Shown here piece after piece: positions 28,498 to 36,735 of a stretch of DNA of 55,570 bases. Source of the DNA: a virus. Location of the stretch: positions 1-55,570 of IMG/VR virus record IMGVR_UViG_3300024257_000013; one strand, 5' to 3'. The position numbers were made by a program, and so were the translations under genes. The stretch's first letter is position 1. Every line of letters starts with the position of its first letter. The notes beneath the pieces were generated by a model. It searched no databases, was not told the origin of the DNA, and was given only the letters and a program-made list of their open reading frames with translations.

Positions 28498-29152
28498 TTT
28501 TATTGATGTGCTCTTCTAATTGTTCGTAAAGTAGTATTGTAGCACATCCATCAGTAGCTGCATACATAAGAAACTTAGGATCTCTTAAATTTTTAGGTTC
28601 GTATGTGTCAAATAAAGACCATGCAGGCAGGTAGTGATCTCCAACAAGTTCTTTCAGTCCAACCTTTGCTTTCCATATATCAACATGGTTAACAAAAGTT
28701 TTAGCTAACAATTGAGTATCTTCATAATTCTTCGGAAATTTCTTTACCCGGTGATACATCAGTTTAAGATCAAACAAACTGTTGTGGACAATAATTAACC
28801 CTTCATATTTGGCTAACCAGTTCCATATAATCATTTCTACTGCCATGTTTTCGGCAATAAGGACAACACTCTCGCAGTCACTGATACCAAATATAAAATG
28901 TGTAACAGTTACCAGCGAAGGAAAACTTAAACCTGAACTATTAACTACCTGCAGTGATAACTTTTTATTTTTTAAACTGATTTTAGGATTTTTCAGTAAA
29001 AGTTTAGCTTCTTTACGTTCTTCTTTGGAGTACACACTACGAGTTTCTGTGTCAAAACTGAGCATAATGTGCTCTTCAAGTTGTGCTAATTTTTGACGAA
29101 TAAACCAGGGTGTCGAATATACTTCGTAGGATACTTCTATAAAATCATTCAT
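28472..29152 (-). CDS. 3'-5' exonuclease (proofreading) subunit of DNA polymerase
   Basis: 226 residues. DnaQ-like motifs: ExoI SFDTET, ExoII HNSLFDLKLM, ExoIII YAATDGCATILLYEQ. Matches the exonuclease half of family A polymerases such as N4 gp39. Split from its polymerase by the HNH-AP2 gene. Its last residues (about KNERNSRGY) overlap the HNH start and may differ from the ancestral end. Presumably works with the polymerase in trans. Confidence 0.85.
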   Translation of the reverse strand: MNDFIEVSYEVYSTPWFIRQKLAQLEEHIMLSFDTETRSVYSKEERKEAKLLLKNPKISLKNKKLSLQVVNSSGLSFPSLVTVTHFIFGISDCESVVLIAENMAVEMIIWNWLAKYEGLIIVHNSLFDLKLMYHRVKKFPKNYEDTQLLAKTFVNHVDIWKAKVGLKELVGDHYLPAWSLFDTYEPKNLRDPKFLMYAATDGCATILLYEQLEEHINKNERNSRGY

Positions 29153-29155
29153 GAT

Positions 29156-29248
29156 TTATATATTCCAAATAATAATAGCTACAACTAACCAGAATAAAGG
29201 AGTATAAAATCCTAATTCTCCTAAGATAGGCTCATGTGAAGGTTCCAT
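29156..29248 (-). CDS. Possible 30-residue membrane peptide
   Basis: ATG at 29248 opens a frame MEPSHEPILGELGF... whose second half is hydrophobic (LFWLVVAIIIWNI). It ends just before the exonuclease start, consistent with operon packing. Ribosome site is weak. Confidence 0.4.
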   Translation of the reverse strand: MEPSHEPILGELGFYTPLFWLVVAIIIWNI

Positions 29249-29255
29249 GCTATTG

Positions 29256-29639
29256 TTATAATAACCTGTAAGCATGAACAGAAGTTCTGTGCCAAATACA
29301 CTCTCCTGCTTTTCTTCGCAGTACTCTTCCAAATTCGGCTTCTCTTCCTACTATGTAACTCCTGCAACCAGACATATCCAGTATTTCAATTTCTGTATCG
29401 ACAGATACTGGAGGAAATTTCATATTAGGTGTGACAACTACCCAGGGGTGTTTCTTTTTAATTTTTACAGGCCATTCTTTACCAGAATAAATAGCATACA
29501 TCTTTGCAGCTGCATTTAAATAAGCAACCTGGTTCTTGCCTTGAAACATCATTTTTTTGGCTATGTCTTTCCAGGGTAGCCCAGAAACTCTTAGTTCATA
29601 GGCTTTTTCACCTACAATATTTTCAACACGTTGTTCCAT
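29256..29639 (-). CDS. Helix-turn-helix-like hypothetical protein
   Basis: 127 residues. The N-terminus reads like a helix-turn-helix (AYELRVSGLPWKDIAKKM). The C-terminal part is beta-rich with CRSYIVGREAEFGRVLRR and a Cys-His pair. Not assigned to a family. It is tightly packed with its neighbours in the middle operon; a DNA-binding role is only a guess from the N-terminus. Confidence 0.6.
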   Translation of the reverse strand: MEQRVENIVGEKAYELRVSGLPWKDIAKKMMFQGKNQVAYLNAAAKMYAIYSGKEWPVKIKKKHPWVVVTPNMKFPPVSVDTEIEILDMSGCRSYIVGREAEFGRVLRRKAGECIWHRTSVHAYRLL

Positions 29640-29705
29640 TCAGCTTATGGCTCCTATCTCTGTTTCCTGTAAAACTTCATTGCTATACTCTTCTGGTAAA
29701 TTCAT
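29640..29705 (-). CDS. Possible 21-residue acidic peptide
   Basis: ATG overlaps the stop of the gene before it (TAATG) and the frame MNLPEEYSNEVLQETEIGAIS ends 1 base before the next start. The junctions are those of a coupled operon, but the peptide is very short. Confidence 0.35.
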   Translation of the reverse strand: MNLPEEYSNEVLQETEIGAIS

Positions 29706-29971
29706 TACTTAAATCTCTTAGCTCGAATTTCTTTTAAACACTTAAAATAATATCCTCTAAATTTTGGATGCTCTTTATATTCATTAACAGTATGTTCTAC
29801 CGGAGTACCTTTACCCCATAAATAAGGATGTGCTATTGCAGGATATTTTTCTATTGCTTTTCGGTAAGCATACTGTCTTTGGTTTCTGTGCATCTCAACA
29901 AATCTACCTTTATCGGAGTACATAGGTCTTCCGTTTTGGATATTAAGACGTTTAAATTCTGATTTACTCAT
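29705..29971 (-). CDS. Hypothetical basic protein
   Basis: 88 residues, basic and aromatic-rich (YRKAIEKYPAIAHPYLWGKG, then KFRGYYFKCLKEIRAKRFK). No family recognised. Operon gene, packed on both sides. Basic composition would allow nucleic-acid binding. Confidence 0.6.
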   Translation of the reverse strand: MSKSEFKRLNIQNGRPMYSDKGRFVEMHRNQRQYAYRKAIEKYPAIAHPYLWGKGTPVEHTVNEYKEHPKFRGYYFKCLKEIRAKRFK

Positions 29972-29994
29972 AGTTTATTTACCAATAATCTCTG

Positions 29995-30831
29995 TTAACA
30001 AGCACTAGCCAACTTGTGCAATTCATCAGCGGCAAGTTGAAAACCGGCGGCATGTTTATGTCCACCACCACCAAATAAAACGGCAATTTTAGACACGTCC
30101 TGTCCACCTTCTTCTGAACGCAAACTAAAGGTCCTGCCTTCTGCTGTATCCCAGTAACATGCCGCAAACGGTTCTTTCTCAGCCATAATATGACCCGCAT
30201 CACTACTGAAAAAATAAGGAGCATTTAAAGTGGGTACGTCAAATCCAGCTATAGTGCTTCTCGTTGCAGCCACTTTTATCAGTTCTTTAATATCCTTAAA
30301 GTGCTTTCTTTCAATGGCTTCACCAGCACCGATAAACGACCAGTATTTATAATCATCAGCACATAGGTCATCAACCATATCCCAATTTTCAAACGTGTAT
30401 TCCATACTGAGTAAATTCGCCTGAAAAGCGCGTGTTTGCTCCATTGAAAACCGCCATAAATCACGATCCTGAACATGTTTAATTAAAAATGGTGGTTTAG
30501 TATCTGGGTGAAAATATTCCCATGCCATCATTGCTCCACTTCTATCCATATCGAAGTGGATAGTAACATTTTCTGGCAAATCAACCAGGTCGGCTTCAGC
30601 ACTTTTATGGTGATCCAGAATTAATACGGTTTTAGCCTGTTTTGCTATCTCTAGTAACACTGGGCGCTTATAGCTAAAATCAACCATAATTACATCACGA
30701 CCAGTACAAGCAGGTGGTTCTTGACCGTAAATGCCTGGGTGAAATTCTGTTCCAGGGTGCTTTTTACGCACTGCCCAAGCAGCGGTAAACCCATCAGCAC
30801 AGTTACCATGATAAATACAAAGTTTTTTCAT
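29995..30831 (-). CDS. DHH-family phosphoesterase (oligoribonuclease-like)
   Basis: 278 residues from the ATG MKKLCIYHG at 30831. DHH motifs: HGNCADGFTAAW, VDFSYKRP, LDHHKSAEAD, then a DHHA1 C-terminal motif GGGGHKHAAGF. Members cleave short RNA or DNA oligonucleotides (NrnA/NrnB) or cyclic dinucleotides. In a phage this could recycle nanoRNA or degrade a nucleotide second messenger; the substrate is not decided by the sequence. An upstream ATG at 30846 is possible. Confidence 0.85.
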   Translation of the reverse strand: MKKLCIYHGNCADGFTAAWAVRKKHPGTEFHPGIYGQEPPACTGRDVIMVDFSYKRPVLLEIAKQAKTVLILDHHKSAEADLVDLPENVTIHFDMDRSGAMMAWEYFHPDTKPPFLIKHVQDRDLWRFSMEQTRAFQANLLSMEYTFENWDMVDDLCADDYKYWSFIGAGEAIERKHFKDIKELIKVAATRSTIAGFDVPTLNAPYFFSSDAGHIMAEKEPFAACYWDTAEGRTFSLRSEEGGQDVSKIAVLFGGGGHKHAAGFQLAADELHKLASAC

Positions 30832-30848
30832 TTTATGTTTCTCCAAAT

Positions 30849-30942
30849 CGGCTCTTATAACAAGCCATTCTACCGGAGCGTTTCACGCTCCTCGTTTATG
30901 CCATTAGGCCAGTGCTGCGCCCGGTAAATTCAATCGTTAGAA
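30849..30942 (-). repeat. attC-like imperfect inverted repeat
   Basis: On the - strand, after the radical SAM gene, the order is CTAACGATTGAATTTACCGG, a spacer with a GGAGCGT-GAA-ACGCTCC hairpin, then CCGGTAGAATGGCTTGTTAT. The outer 20-mers pair at about 13 of 20 positions with mismatches, and the ends are of TAAC / GTTA type. This matches the architecture of an integron attC site (R"-L"...L'-R'), though the consensus boxes are imperfect. Confidence 0.45.
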
Positions 30943-30947
30943 AGACT

Positions 30948-31949
30948 TTATAGTCCTTGCTTAATTTTGAGTTTCCCACCACCTAGAATCGCATTACCGC
31001 AAGTGATCAGGCTATCTTCTTCGTCTTGCGATGGTATAAATACAAGGGTATCGAACCCGGCCCCCTTACAGCTCTCCTCCGGCTCTGTATAAGGGGTGTA
31101 AGTTTGGTAACCGTCTACTGTCTGTATGCCATTCTCCATACAGGCTGAGTTGTTATGTATGGGCGTTATTTTCACCATCCATTTTTCAGTGTCAAAAAGC
31201 TCGGCGAGTTTTGCGCCGTCAACTTCATTCCCTGATGCGTAAGCTATGTTCAGGCAATACTTTCTACCGATAGGTTTTTGAATATTTTCGAGATTCTTTG
31301 CAATATCAATAAGGGTGTGACTGCTGCCACCAAACATCTGTTCACGCTGTACCTCTGAGCTGCTGTTGATACTGATCTGTAAACCTGCCTGACCTTTGAA
31401 TAGCTCGTTTTTTATCTTCACCCATTCGTGGATTCGATTAAATGTGTGCTTATAGTCAGGGCACATTGTTGTGAAAACAGGGTGAATAACTTCAATCCTA
31501 ACGCCTGTCTCATCTTGAATTTGACGCTTATGCTCCCCTAGCCACTCAGAAAACCTCAAAACGTCCTGATTGAAAACCGGCTCACCCATTCTAGCAAAGT
31601 GGATATTTAGCCTGTCAGTGTATTTCACACTATCATAGGCATTTATCCCCGCGTAAAACTGAGCCTTTAAGTCGCTGAAGCTGACGTTCCCTGAGAACTT
31701 GATATTTGGCACATCACAAAAAGTACATTTCATTACGCACCCGTACTGAGTAGAGAGAGTTATTACCCACTTCTCCTGTAGCGGCATTATCGGCCCATTT
31801 TCTACACCATTAAGTGGGCGCGTATACCCAAGGAAATCAGCCTTTATGTTTTTATGTTTCCCGTAGTCGCCTATTGAAAGCGTCTCTAGTTTGCCGTTTG
31901 AATAGTCATCAACAATCAAGCATCCTGTCGGTAATAGAATTTTGCTCAT
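30948..31949 (-). CDS. RlmN/Cfr-like radical SAM methyltransferase
   Basis: 333 residues. Radical SAM cluster motif YGCVMKCTFC with Cys71, Cys75, Cys78, preceded by TLSTQYG as in RlmN (SSQVG). Further RlmN-like marks: FARMGEPVFN, SINSSSEVQREQMF, and a C-terminal Cys317 in LITCGNAIL, matching the second methyl-transfer Cys in RlmN. This family methylates adenosine C2 or C8 in 23S rRNA, or tRNA, and Cfr gives ribosome drug resistance. Target here is unknown. Codon and base use look more GC-rich than the neighbours, suggesting transfer. Confidence 0.82.
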   Translation of the reverse strand: MSKILLPTGCLIVDDYSNGKLETLSIGDYGKHKNIKADFLGYTRPLNGVENGPIMPLQEKWVITLSTQYGCVMKCTFCDVPNIKFSGNVSFSDLKAQFYAGINAYDSVKYTDRLNIHFARMGEPVFNQDVLRFSEWLGEHKRQIQDETGVRIEVIHPVFTTMCPDYKHTFNRIHEWVKIKNELFKGQAGLQISINSSSEVQREQMFGGSSHTLIDIAKNLENIQKPIGRKYCLNIAYASGNEVDGAKLAELFDTEKWMVKITPIHNNSACMENGIQTVDGYQTYTPYTEPEESCKGAGFDTLVFIPSQDEEDSLITCGNAILGGGKLKIKQGL

Positions 31950-32047
31950 TTCATTTCACCAAATAAAAAGCGCCTAACAAATCGATCCAGCCGACCGGCT
32001 AGGACAGCACTTTTTTCACTTTCAATGCTTTCGGTTTCTACTTTCAT
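31946..32047 (-). CDS. Possible 33-residue leader before radical SAM gene
   Basis: ATG at 32047 opens MKVETESIESEKSAVLAGRL..., ending in FGEMK with its TGA overlapping the radical SAM ATG (ATGAAATGAGC). Such overlap suggests coupling. The frame also contains GTTAGGC (31972-31978), which resembles an attC R box; both readings cannot be fully separated. Confidence 0.35.
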   Translation of the reverse strand: MKVETESIESEKSAVLAGRLDRFVRRFLFGEMK

Positions 32048-32101
32048 ACTCTCAATACCTCTTTTATTAATACGCCGTCTGCTGTTTAAGGGGTTATGAC
32101 G

Positions 32102-32314
32102 CTATAAGCTATCAATAATTTGCATCAACTTAAATCCGTCTTCGGCGGATTTGCACCAGACTGGAATATCAATATTTCCAAGTCTATGAGTGCAGCATCT
32201 TCCATCAGCAGATACATAAAAAGTCGGAATATTATCTCTAATCAATTGCGACTCTCGAATAGCTTTAAAAAGTGCTGGCTCTTTCTGCTGTACTATTGTG
32301 TTTAAATCACTCAT
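32102..32314 (-). CDS. Hypothetical protein
   Basis: 70 residues (MSDLNTIVQQKEPALFK...). Short helical N-terminus, then a beta-like part with VSADGRCCTHRLGNIDIP. Start overlaps the stop of the gene before it by 4 bases. No family recognised. Confidence 0.6.
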   Translation of the reverse strand: MSDLNTIVQQKEPALFKAIRESQLIRDNIPTFYVSADGRCCTHRLGNIDIPVWCKSAEDGFKLMQIIDSL

Positions 32315-32589
32315 TTTAAATCCTTAGTTACTTTTATATGAATACTTGGAATACCTTCAAATAGCTTTGATATACGTTCCGCAGAGGCTTCTAACTCCTG
32401 CAGGCTAGTGCTAGTATCAGTTCTTAGTAATAAGTCTGCCAGGCTCTGTATAGCCCCTTCTAGAGACCCATACCAGCTGATAGCTGTCCAGGTATCTTCG
32501 CCTTCTTTATCTTTTCCGCGTTTGCACACCATCCAGGATGAACTATCACTCTTAATAGCGTGTTTATCGTCTATAATCATTAAATTCAT
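32311..32589 (-). CDS. Hypothetical protein (DUF5405-like pattern)
   Basis: 92 residues. The pattern SWMVCKRGKDKEGEDTWTAISWYGSLEGAIQSL resembles small phage proteins with a beta-hairpin followed by helices, possibly DUF5405. Coupled with the next gene by overlap. Function unknown. Confidence 0.62.
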   Translation of the reverse strand: MNLMIIDDKHAIKSDSSSWMVCKRGKDKEGEDTWTAISWYGSLEGAIQSLADLLLRTDTSTSLQELEASAERISKLFEGIPSIHIKVTKDLK

Positions 32590-32660
32590 CTTTTCAAATC
32601 CTCAGTAGTTTCACTGCTTGTACAGGCTTATTCCCAGTAGATACGGTACCCGTCAGCTGC

Positions 32661-33077
32661 TTATGGTTCCAATAGACCATCTAAGTCTGAATTAAAAAAT
32701 GTTCCACTGATATTCTCATTTATGAAATCAGGATCAAATAAAGCATCATGGTGCATCAATAAGGCCACTTCCAGGTAGGTAGCAGCTTTCTTAGTGCTGC
32801 ATTGATATAAAATCTCTTTAGAGACTGCCTTCAGGCCCTGTGTAAGCTCGCTAGAGCCTTCATACTTGGCAAAGGGCAAATCCACCCATTCTTTACGAAC
32901 GTAGTTCTTACGCTTAGACAGCTGCTTCTTTGTCGGTTTTAGTCGCCTTATAGCTCGAACACTTTTTTTACCGATATACATACGCCCACAGGCATAAGTG
33001 ATCAGGTACACAAAATCAGTACAACCGGTAAGTAAATCGGCATGAGAATCTACTGGGGTACCATTGTAAATCCACAT
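32661..33077 (-). CDS. GIY-YIG-like phage nuclease
   Basis: 138 residues. VYLITYACGRMYIGKKSV fits the GIY...YIG core, followed by a Lys-rich stretch, KYEGSSELTQGLK and YLEVALLMHHDALF. This layout matches a family of small phage GIY-YIG-fold putative nucleases. The first motif is VYLI rather than GIY, so activity is uncertain. Could be a domesticated homing nuclease. Confidence 0.65.
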   Translation of the reverse strand: MWIYNGTPVDSHADLLTGCTDFVYLITYACGRMYIGKKSVRAIRRLKPTKKQLSKRKNYVRKEWVDLPFAKYEGSSELTQGLKAVSKEILYQCSTKKAATYLEVALLMHHDALFDPDFINENISGTFFNSDLDGLLEP

Positions 33078-33106
33078 TAGATAACACCATAAATACTAGT
33101 CATCGG

Positions 33107-33373
33107 TTAGCACTCTTCACTGTTGCTGTCATAACCTGTCTCTTCGGCTACTTCTGTAAGAAATTTCTGTCTCTCCTCAGACGAGAGTACAGGAACCCTT
33201 GCTAATACTAAGTTAGGTAATTCCATTGGGTCATCTAAGTGCTCCATAACAAAATGTAATTCATGAACATGAAATTGATTAACTTCAATTGTATTTCTAA
33301 AAGCTCTCCAAATACGTTTTTTATTGTCGTATTTATACCTCCAAGAATAAAATGTTTTATGTATTTTATTCAT
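33107..33373 (-). CDS. Hypothetical protein
   Basis: 88 residues from the ATG at 33373 (MNKIHKTFYSWRYKYD), which sits just after the stop of the preceding gene; a longer in-frame start at 33421 would run inside that gene. Basic aromatic N-terminus and acidic C-terminus (AEETGYDSNSEEC). No family. Confidence 0.6.
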   Translation of the reverse strand: MNKIHKTFYSWRYKYDNKKRIWRAFRNTIEVNQFHVHELHFVMEHLDDPMELPNLVLARVPVLSSEERQKFLTEVAEETGYDSNSEEC

Positions 33374-33377
33374 GGTA

Positions 33378-33614
33378 TTAAGCACCCAAAAAGTAAGAGA
33401 TATAAAAAGTATCTCTTTCAATTTCTGACTCTTCTAAATCAGAAGCACTTATATTTAAGTCTCTAAGAAAACTTGCTATATCCGTATGGTCATAAATTTT
33501 AGTTTCGTTTCCGAAAGTATTATCGCTTAGAAATACGTACTCACCTGTACTAGTAGATTTTTTAATGTATGTACCTTCAAGTTCTTTTGTAACTACGGGG
33601 TGTTTAAAAGTCAT
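33378..33614 (-). CDS. Hypothetical protein
   Basis: 78 residues from the ATG at 33614, which has AAAGGAG 8 bases upstream. An in-frame ATG at 33710, close behind the primase-like gene, would add 32 residues (MIRKYQKIQSFKNVCKW...) and cannot be ruled out. Acidic C-terminal half. No family. Confidence 0.6.
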   Translation of the reverse strand: MTFKHPVVTKELEGTYIKKSTSTGEYVFLSDNTFGNETKIYDHTDIASFLRDLNISASDLEESEIERDTFYISYFLGA

Positions 33615-33712
33615 TATCATCTCCTTTAACTGTAATAGTTCATAAATTAATTTATGTACCCACTTACAGACATTTTTGAAAGATTGTATTTTTTGGTATT
33701 TTCTAATCATTA

Positions 33713-35917
33713 TTAAACTCTCCGTAGTGCAGGTGTGATAAGCGTTCTCTTTAAGCGGTCTTTGTCCATTGATTCCATCCAGTAGTCGTTAACTTCATGA
33801 GCCAGCTTTTCTATGTATTCTTCATCAGCTCCCAGGTCAATAGCATACGCTAATGCACGGTATAGTAAAATAGACCGTTCTCCAGGTTCTGCAGTAAAAG
33901 CAAATGAGAAAGTTTCACGAGGATCAGCTAACTTATTGTTTTTTTCTTTAGGAGGTAATTCTGAAGGAAGCTTTGGCTTGTTACGTAAACACTCACTGGC
34001 ATTTTCCAGTAAATATTTAGTTTTAAGTGTAGATCCATCCAATTGCTCAAGAATATTTCTATCAGCAAATGAGAAGAATATCTGACTTTGAGGAAGACTA
34101 TCTACAACCAACCCAAGCTCTTTTCCAATTTCCTGGATAAATGCTTTCCACAGTTGTGGCTCTATATCGACGATAGAATCCAGTTCCAGCAAAACTCTGA
34201 ACTTAAATTCATTCTCAGGATCACTTGTACGGGCAACATAATGGTTGTACTCATTGAGTAATACATGCACCTCTTCATCAGTGATGTACGACTTATCTAT
34301 ATCGAGAACAACAAATTTGGTACCGCCTTGAACATTGTCTTTACCACGTTTTCCATCAGCAAACACAAATGGACCATAAGCAGCATTATTTTTGAGCATA
34401 TCTCGCATTTCAGCAAAATCTGTATCATAGACATCAAAGCCATCTTTACAGTTCCTGGCCATATACTCTTTAAGCTCTTCCCCTTTCAGGTCAGTATCTT
34501 CAAAGAAAATACAAGATACACCGATTTCATCGGTAATAATTTGCTCATCGTATTGAATACCGTTTTCGTGAACTGTGTAACGTCCACCTTCATCGTAACT
34601 GTTTGCCAGTTTAGCCAATTCCTCTACTTTGCTTTTCGAAGAACCGGCACCAGTAACATATGATAACTTTCTGAGTTCATGTAATGACAAGAAGAAAGAA
34701 CTATCTTCAGCTTTGTAGCTGCACATATCAGCCAGTTGCTCATAAGGCTCTTTTACAAGTTCCTTTTCAAATTCACTGAGTTGTGGTGCCAGTAGTTCAA
34801 CGGTATTGATAGCATAGGCATACATTTCCTCATTAACGAATTCTCTGCCGTGCAGAATTGCATACGTACCGGCTAACTTAAGGGCTAACCACTGCTTATG
34901 CTTTCTACTTAGTTTTGATATTGGGTACTTATTCGATTGATCATCAGATATAAAATTGTTGTACTCCAGGTAAACATCAAATAACTTAGTTGCTTCCGGG
35001 GTTAACGTAAGAGGTTCCTGGGTGGTAGTTTCAACCAAACCAGAAGTTAGATGGCTCAATGCTTCCTGTGCAGCTAGTACACGTTCACGTTCCTTTTCTT
35101 TCAGTTTGTAGAGTTCATCAATGGAGGAAATTTCCAACCGTGTAGGAACTTCAGGTGTGAAAGTAAAGATACTTCTACGTGCCAACTGGGTATTGAATAC
35201 CAGTTTAAATTTTGATTTGATTTCATTATTAAACAGCAGTGCTTCCTGGGAACCAAAGAACAAAGCGTTCACCGGTAACCCCTTAATTGCTTGAGTCTGA
35301 TTTTCAGAAGACTTAACAATTTTTGGAGCAACATTTCCTAGATCGTAAGCTTGCGAAATTATTTTAATAATATCCGTCATAGCTCCATTGGTCTGAAGCT
35401 CAGAACCAATTTCCGATGTAGTGATACTGCCGGAACCTAATGGGTTCTGCCCGATATCAGCAAAATGATGCAGTAAGCCTTCAACAGTACCTAATCCGGC
35501 CTGTAACGGTTTTGGTTCAACGTAGAACATCTTCCATTCATGCTTACCTTTTCCTTCCAGCTTGGCCTTATTTTCGGCTTTAACTTTGGCATACTCTCTA
35601 CGTTCATCTTCGATCTGCATATAGCCCATATCGAGAGACTTTCGAATAGTATTCAGGGATTTATCTTTTGACATACCTGATCCAGCCAAAGCAAATACAA
35701 TGGCGTTAGTAGGAACTAACGTACCATCGTACAGCTTGATAGGTTTTCTCAGATGTGATGAAAAAGTAATAAGCTCTGCCAGTGTAATCGCAAGTTTTAA
35801 CTTAAACGGAATCTCACCAGCTATAGTATTAATTCCTTTCTGTACAATATCGGGAAAAGGTCCAATATTGCCTGTACGATCTTTTATGTAGTTGTCTAAG
35901 AGCTTGAAAGTATCCAT
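33713..35917 (-). CDS. DUF3987-like ATPase plus AEP-type primase domain
   Basis: 734 residues. N-terminal ATPase-like part with the P-loop variant LAGSGMSKDKSLNTIRKSL and FGSQEALLF, as in DUF3987. C-terminal part (from about 515) has VVLDIDKSYITDEE, FKFRVLLELDS and QIFFSFADRN, matching the catalytic core pattern of archaeo-eukaryotic primases. Corresponds in style to N4 gp42-type proteins. Likely primase-helicase for phage DNA replication. The Walker A is degenerate, so helicase activity is uncertain. Confidence 0.75.
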   Translation of the reverse strand: MDTFKLLDNYIKDRTGNIGPFPDIVQKGINTIAGEIPFKLKLAITLAELITFSSHLRKPIKLYDGTLVPTNAIVFALAGSGMSKDKSLNTIRKSLDMGYMQIEDERREYAKVKAENKAKLEGKGKHEWKMFYVEPKPLQAGLGTVEGLLHHFADIGQNPLGSGSITTSEIGSELQTNGAMTDIIKIISQAYDLGNVAPKIVKSSENQTQAIKGLPVNALFFGSQEALLFNNEIKSKFKLVFNTQLARRSIFTFTPEVPTRLEISSIDELYKLKEKERERVLAAQEALSHLTSGLVETTTQEPLTLTPEATKLFDVYLEYNNFISDDQSNKYPISKLSRKHKQWLALKLAGTYAILHGREFVNEEMYAYAINTVELLAPQLSEFEKELVKEPYEQLADMCSYKAEDSSFFLSLHELRKLSYVTGAGSSKSKVEELAKLANSYDEGGRYTVHENGIQYDEQIITDEIGVSCIFFEDTDLKGEELKEYMARNCKDGFDVYDTDFAEMRDMLKNNAAYGPFVFADGKRGKDNVQGGTKFVVLDIDKSYITDEEVHVLLNEYNHYVARTSDPENEFKFRVLLELDSIVDIEPQLWKAFIQEIGKELGLVVDSLPQSQIFFSFADRNILEQLDGSTLKTKYLLENASECLRNKPKLPSELPPKEKNNKLADPRETFSFAFTAEPGERSILLYRALAYAIDLGADEEYIEKLAHEVNDYWMESMDKDRLKRTLITPALRRV

Positions 35918-36735
35918 TATGCACCAACGGAACTAACAACGGATTCAAAGAATTCCACTTCGTTAAATTCATTACCTACGTTCATACAACCTGGTAATTC
36001 AACAGGATTGCCATATCCGTAAGCAAGATCATCACCATAGATATCTTCAATAACCGCGAAGTAAAACTTCCGAAGCAATTTGTCGTTTAACACAGAAGAC
36101 ATGCCTTCTACATCTTTGTGCTCTTTGTGGGAAAATACAGGAATACTTGAAAAGAATTGTTTACCCCGTGCATTGGTAACGTTGTTAATTGGCAGAATTA
36201 ACATAATTTTTATAAAAATATGCTGACGTTCCAGTTCTTCAATAGTAGCCAGTAGTTTAGCGATATTCTCCTGAATAAAGGAGTTACTAGTCCGCCATGG
36301 GTAGCTGATGCTGATATACAATTCGTAGAAAAAGTCTATGTACTGAACAGAGGGTGTAATAACACAATCAGGCTCACCGTTGGCATATTTGCCCACATCA
36401 AAACCTACAGCGGTACCATCTACACTGTAACGGTAGTTTTCATAAACTTCCCCAGTGATCAGTCCACGCTTTTTCAAGTTTGACCTTACCAGGTTACGAA
36501 TTGATGCTTGTTCCTCTGAAGGAAACCCGGCCTCACCATGCAGTAGTTTATCGAGTGCATCAGCATAAGTGACACCACAGTTGTCATCATTTTTCTGTGT
36601 AAGCTTCGATACATGATGCTTAAAATGATCCAGATTGCGAAATGCAGCGTAATCCATATTTGTCATAGTTTTTTTCCAAGATTCTGGAAAAATGGTATGC
36701 AAAGGAGTATGTAAAGCTAAATTTTGGGTAGTCAT
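35917..36735 (-). CDS. vWA-like partner of MoxR ATPase
   Basis: 272 residues. The FDVGKYANGEPDCVI region and the following IKIMLILPINNV resemble the degenerate vWA-type proteins encoded beside MoxR ATPases in N4-like phages (N4 gp25 style). Overlaps the ATPase gene by 4 bases at its start and touches the primase-like gene at its end. Probably forms a chaperone-like pair with the ATPase; the client is unknown. Confidence 0.65.
   Translation of the reverse strand: MTTQNLALHTPLHTIFPESWKKTMTNMDYAAFRNLDHFKHHVSKLTQKNDDNCGVTYADALDKLLHGEAGFPSEEQASIRNLVRSNLKKRGLITGEVYENYRYSVDGTAVGFDVGKYANGEPDCVITPSVQYIDFFYELYISISYPWRTSNSFIQENIAKLLATIEELERQHIFIKIMLILPINNVTNARGKQFFSSIPVFSHKEHKDVEGMSSVLNDKLLRKFYFAVIEDIYGDDLAYGYGNPVELPGCMNVGNEFNEVEFFESVVSSVGA

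Noticed and set aside
30873-30889. GGAGCGT-TTC-ACGCTCC hairpin considered as a vRNAP promoter
   Set aside because: It has the right stem and loop length, but it lies inside the attC-like repeat and the loop is TTC/GAA, not GGA.
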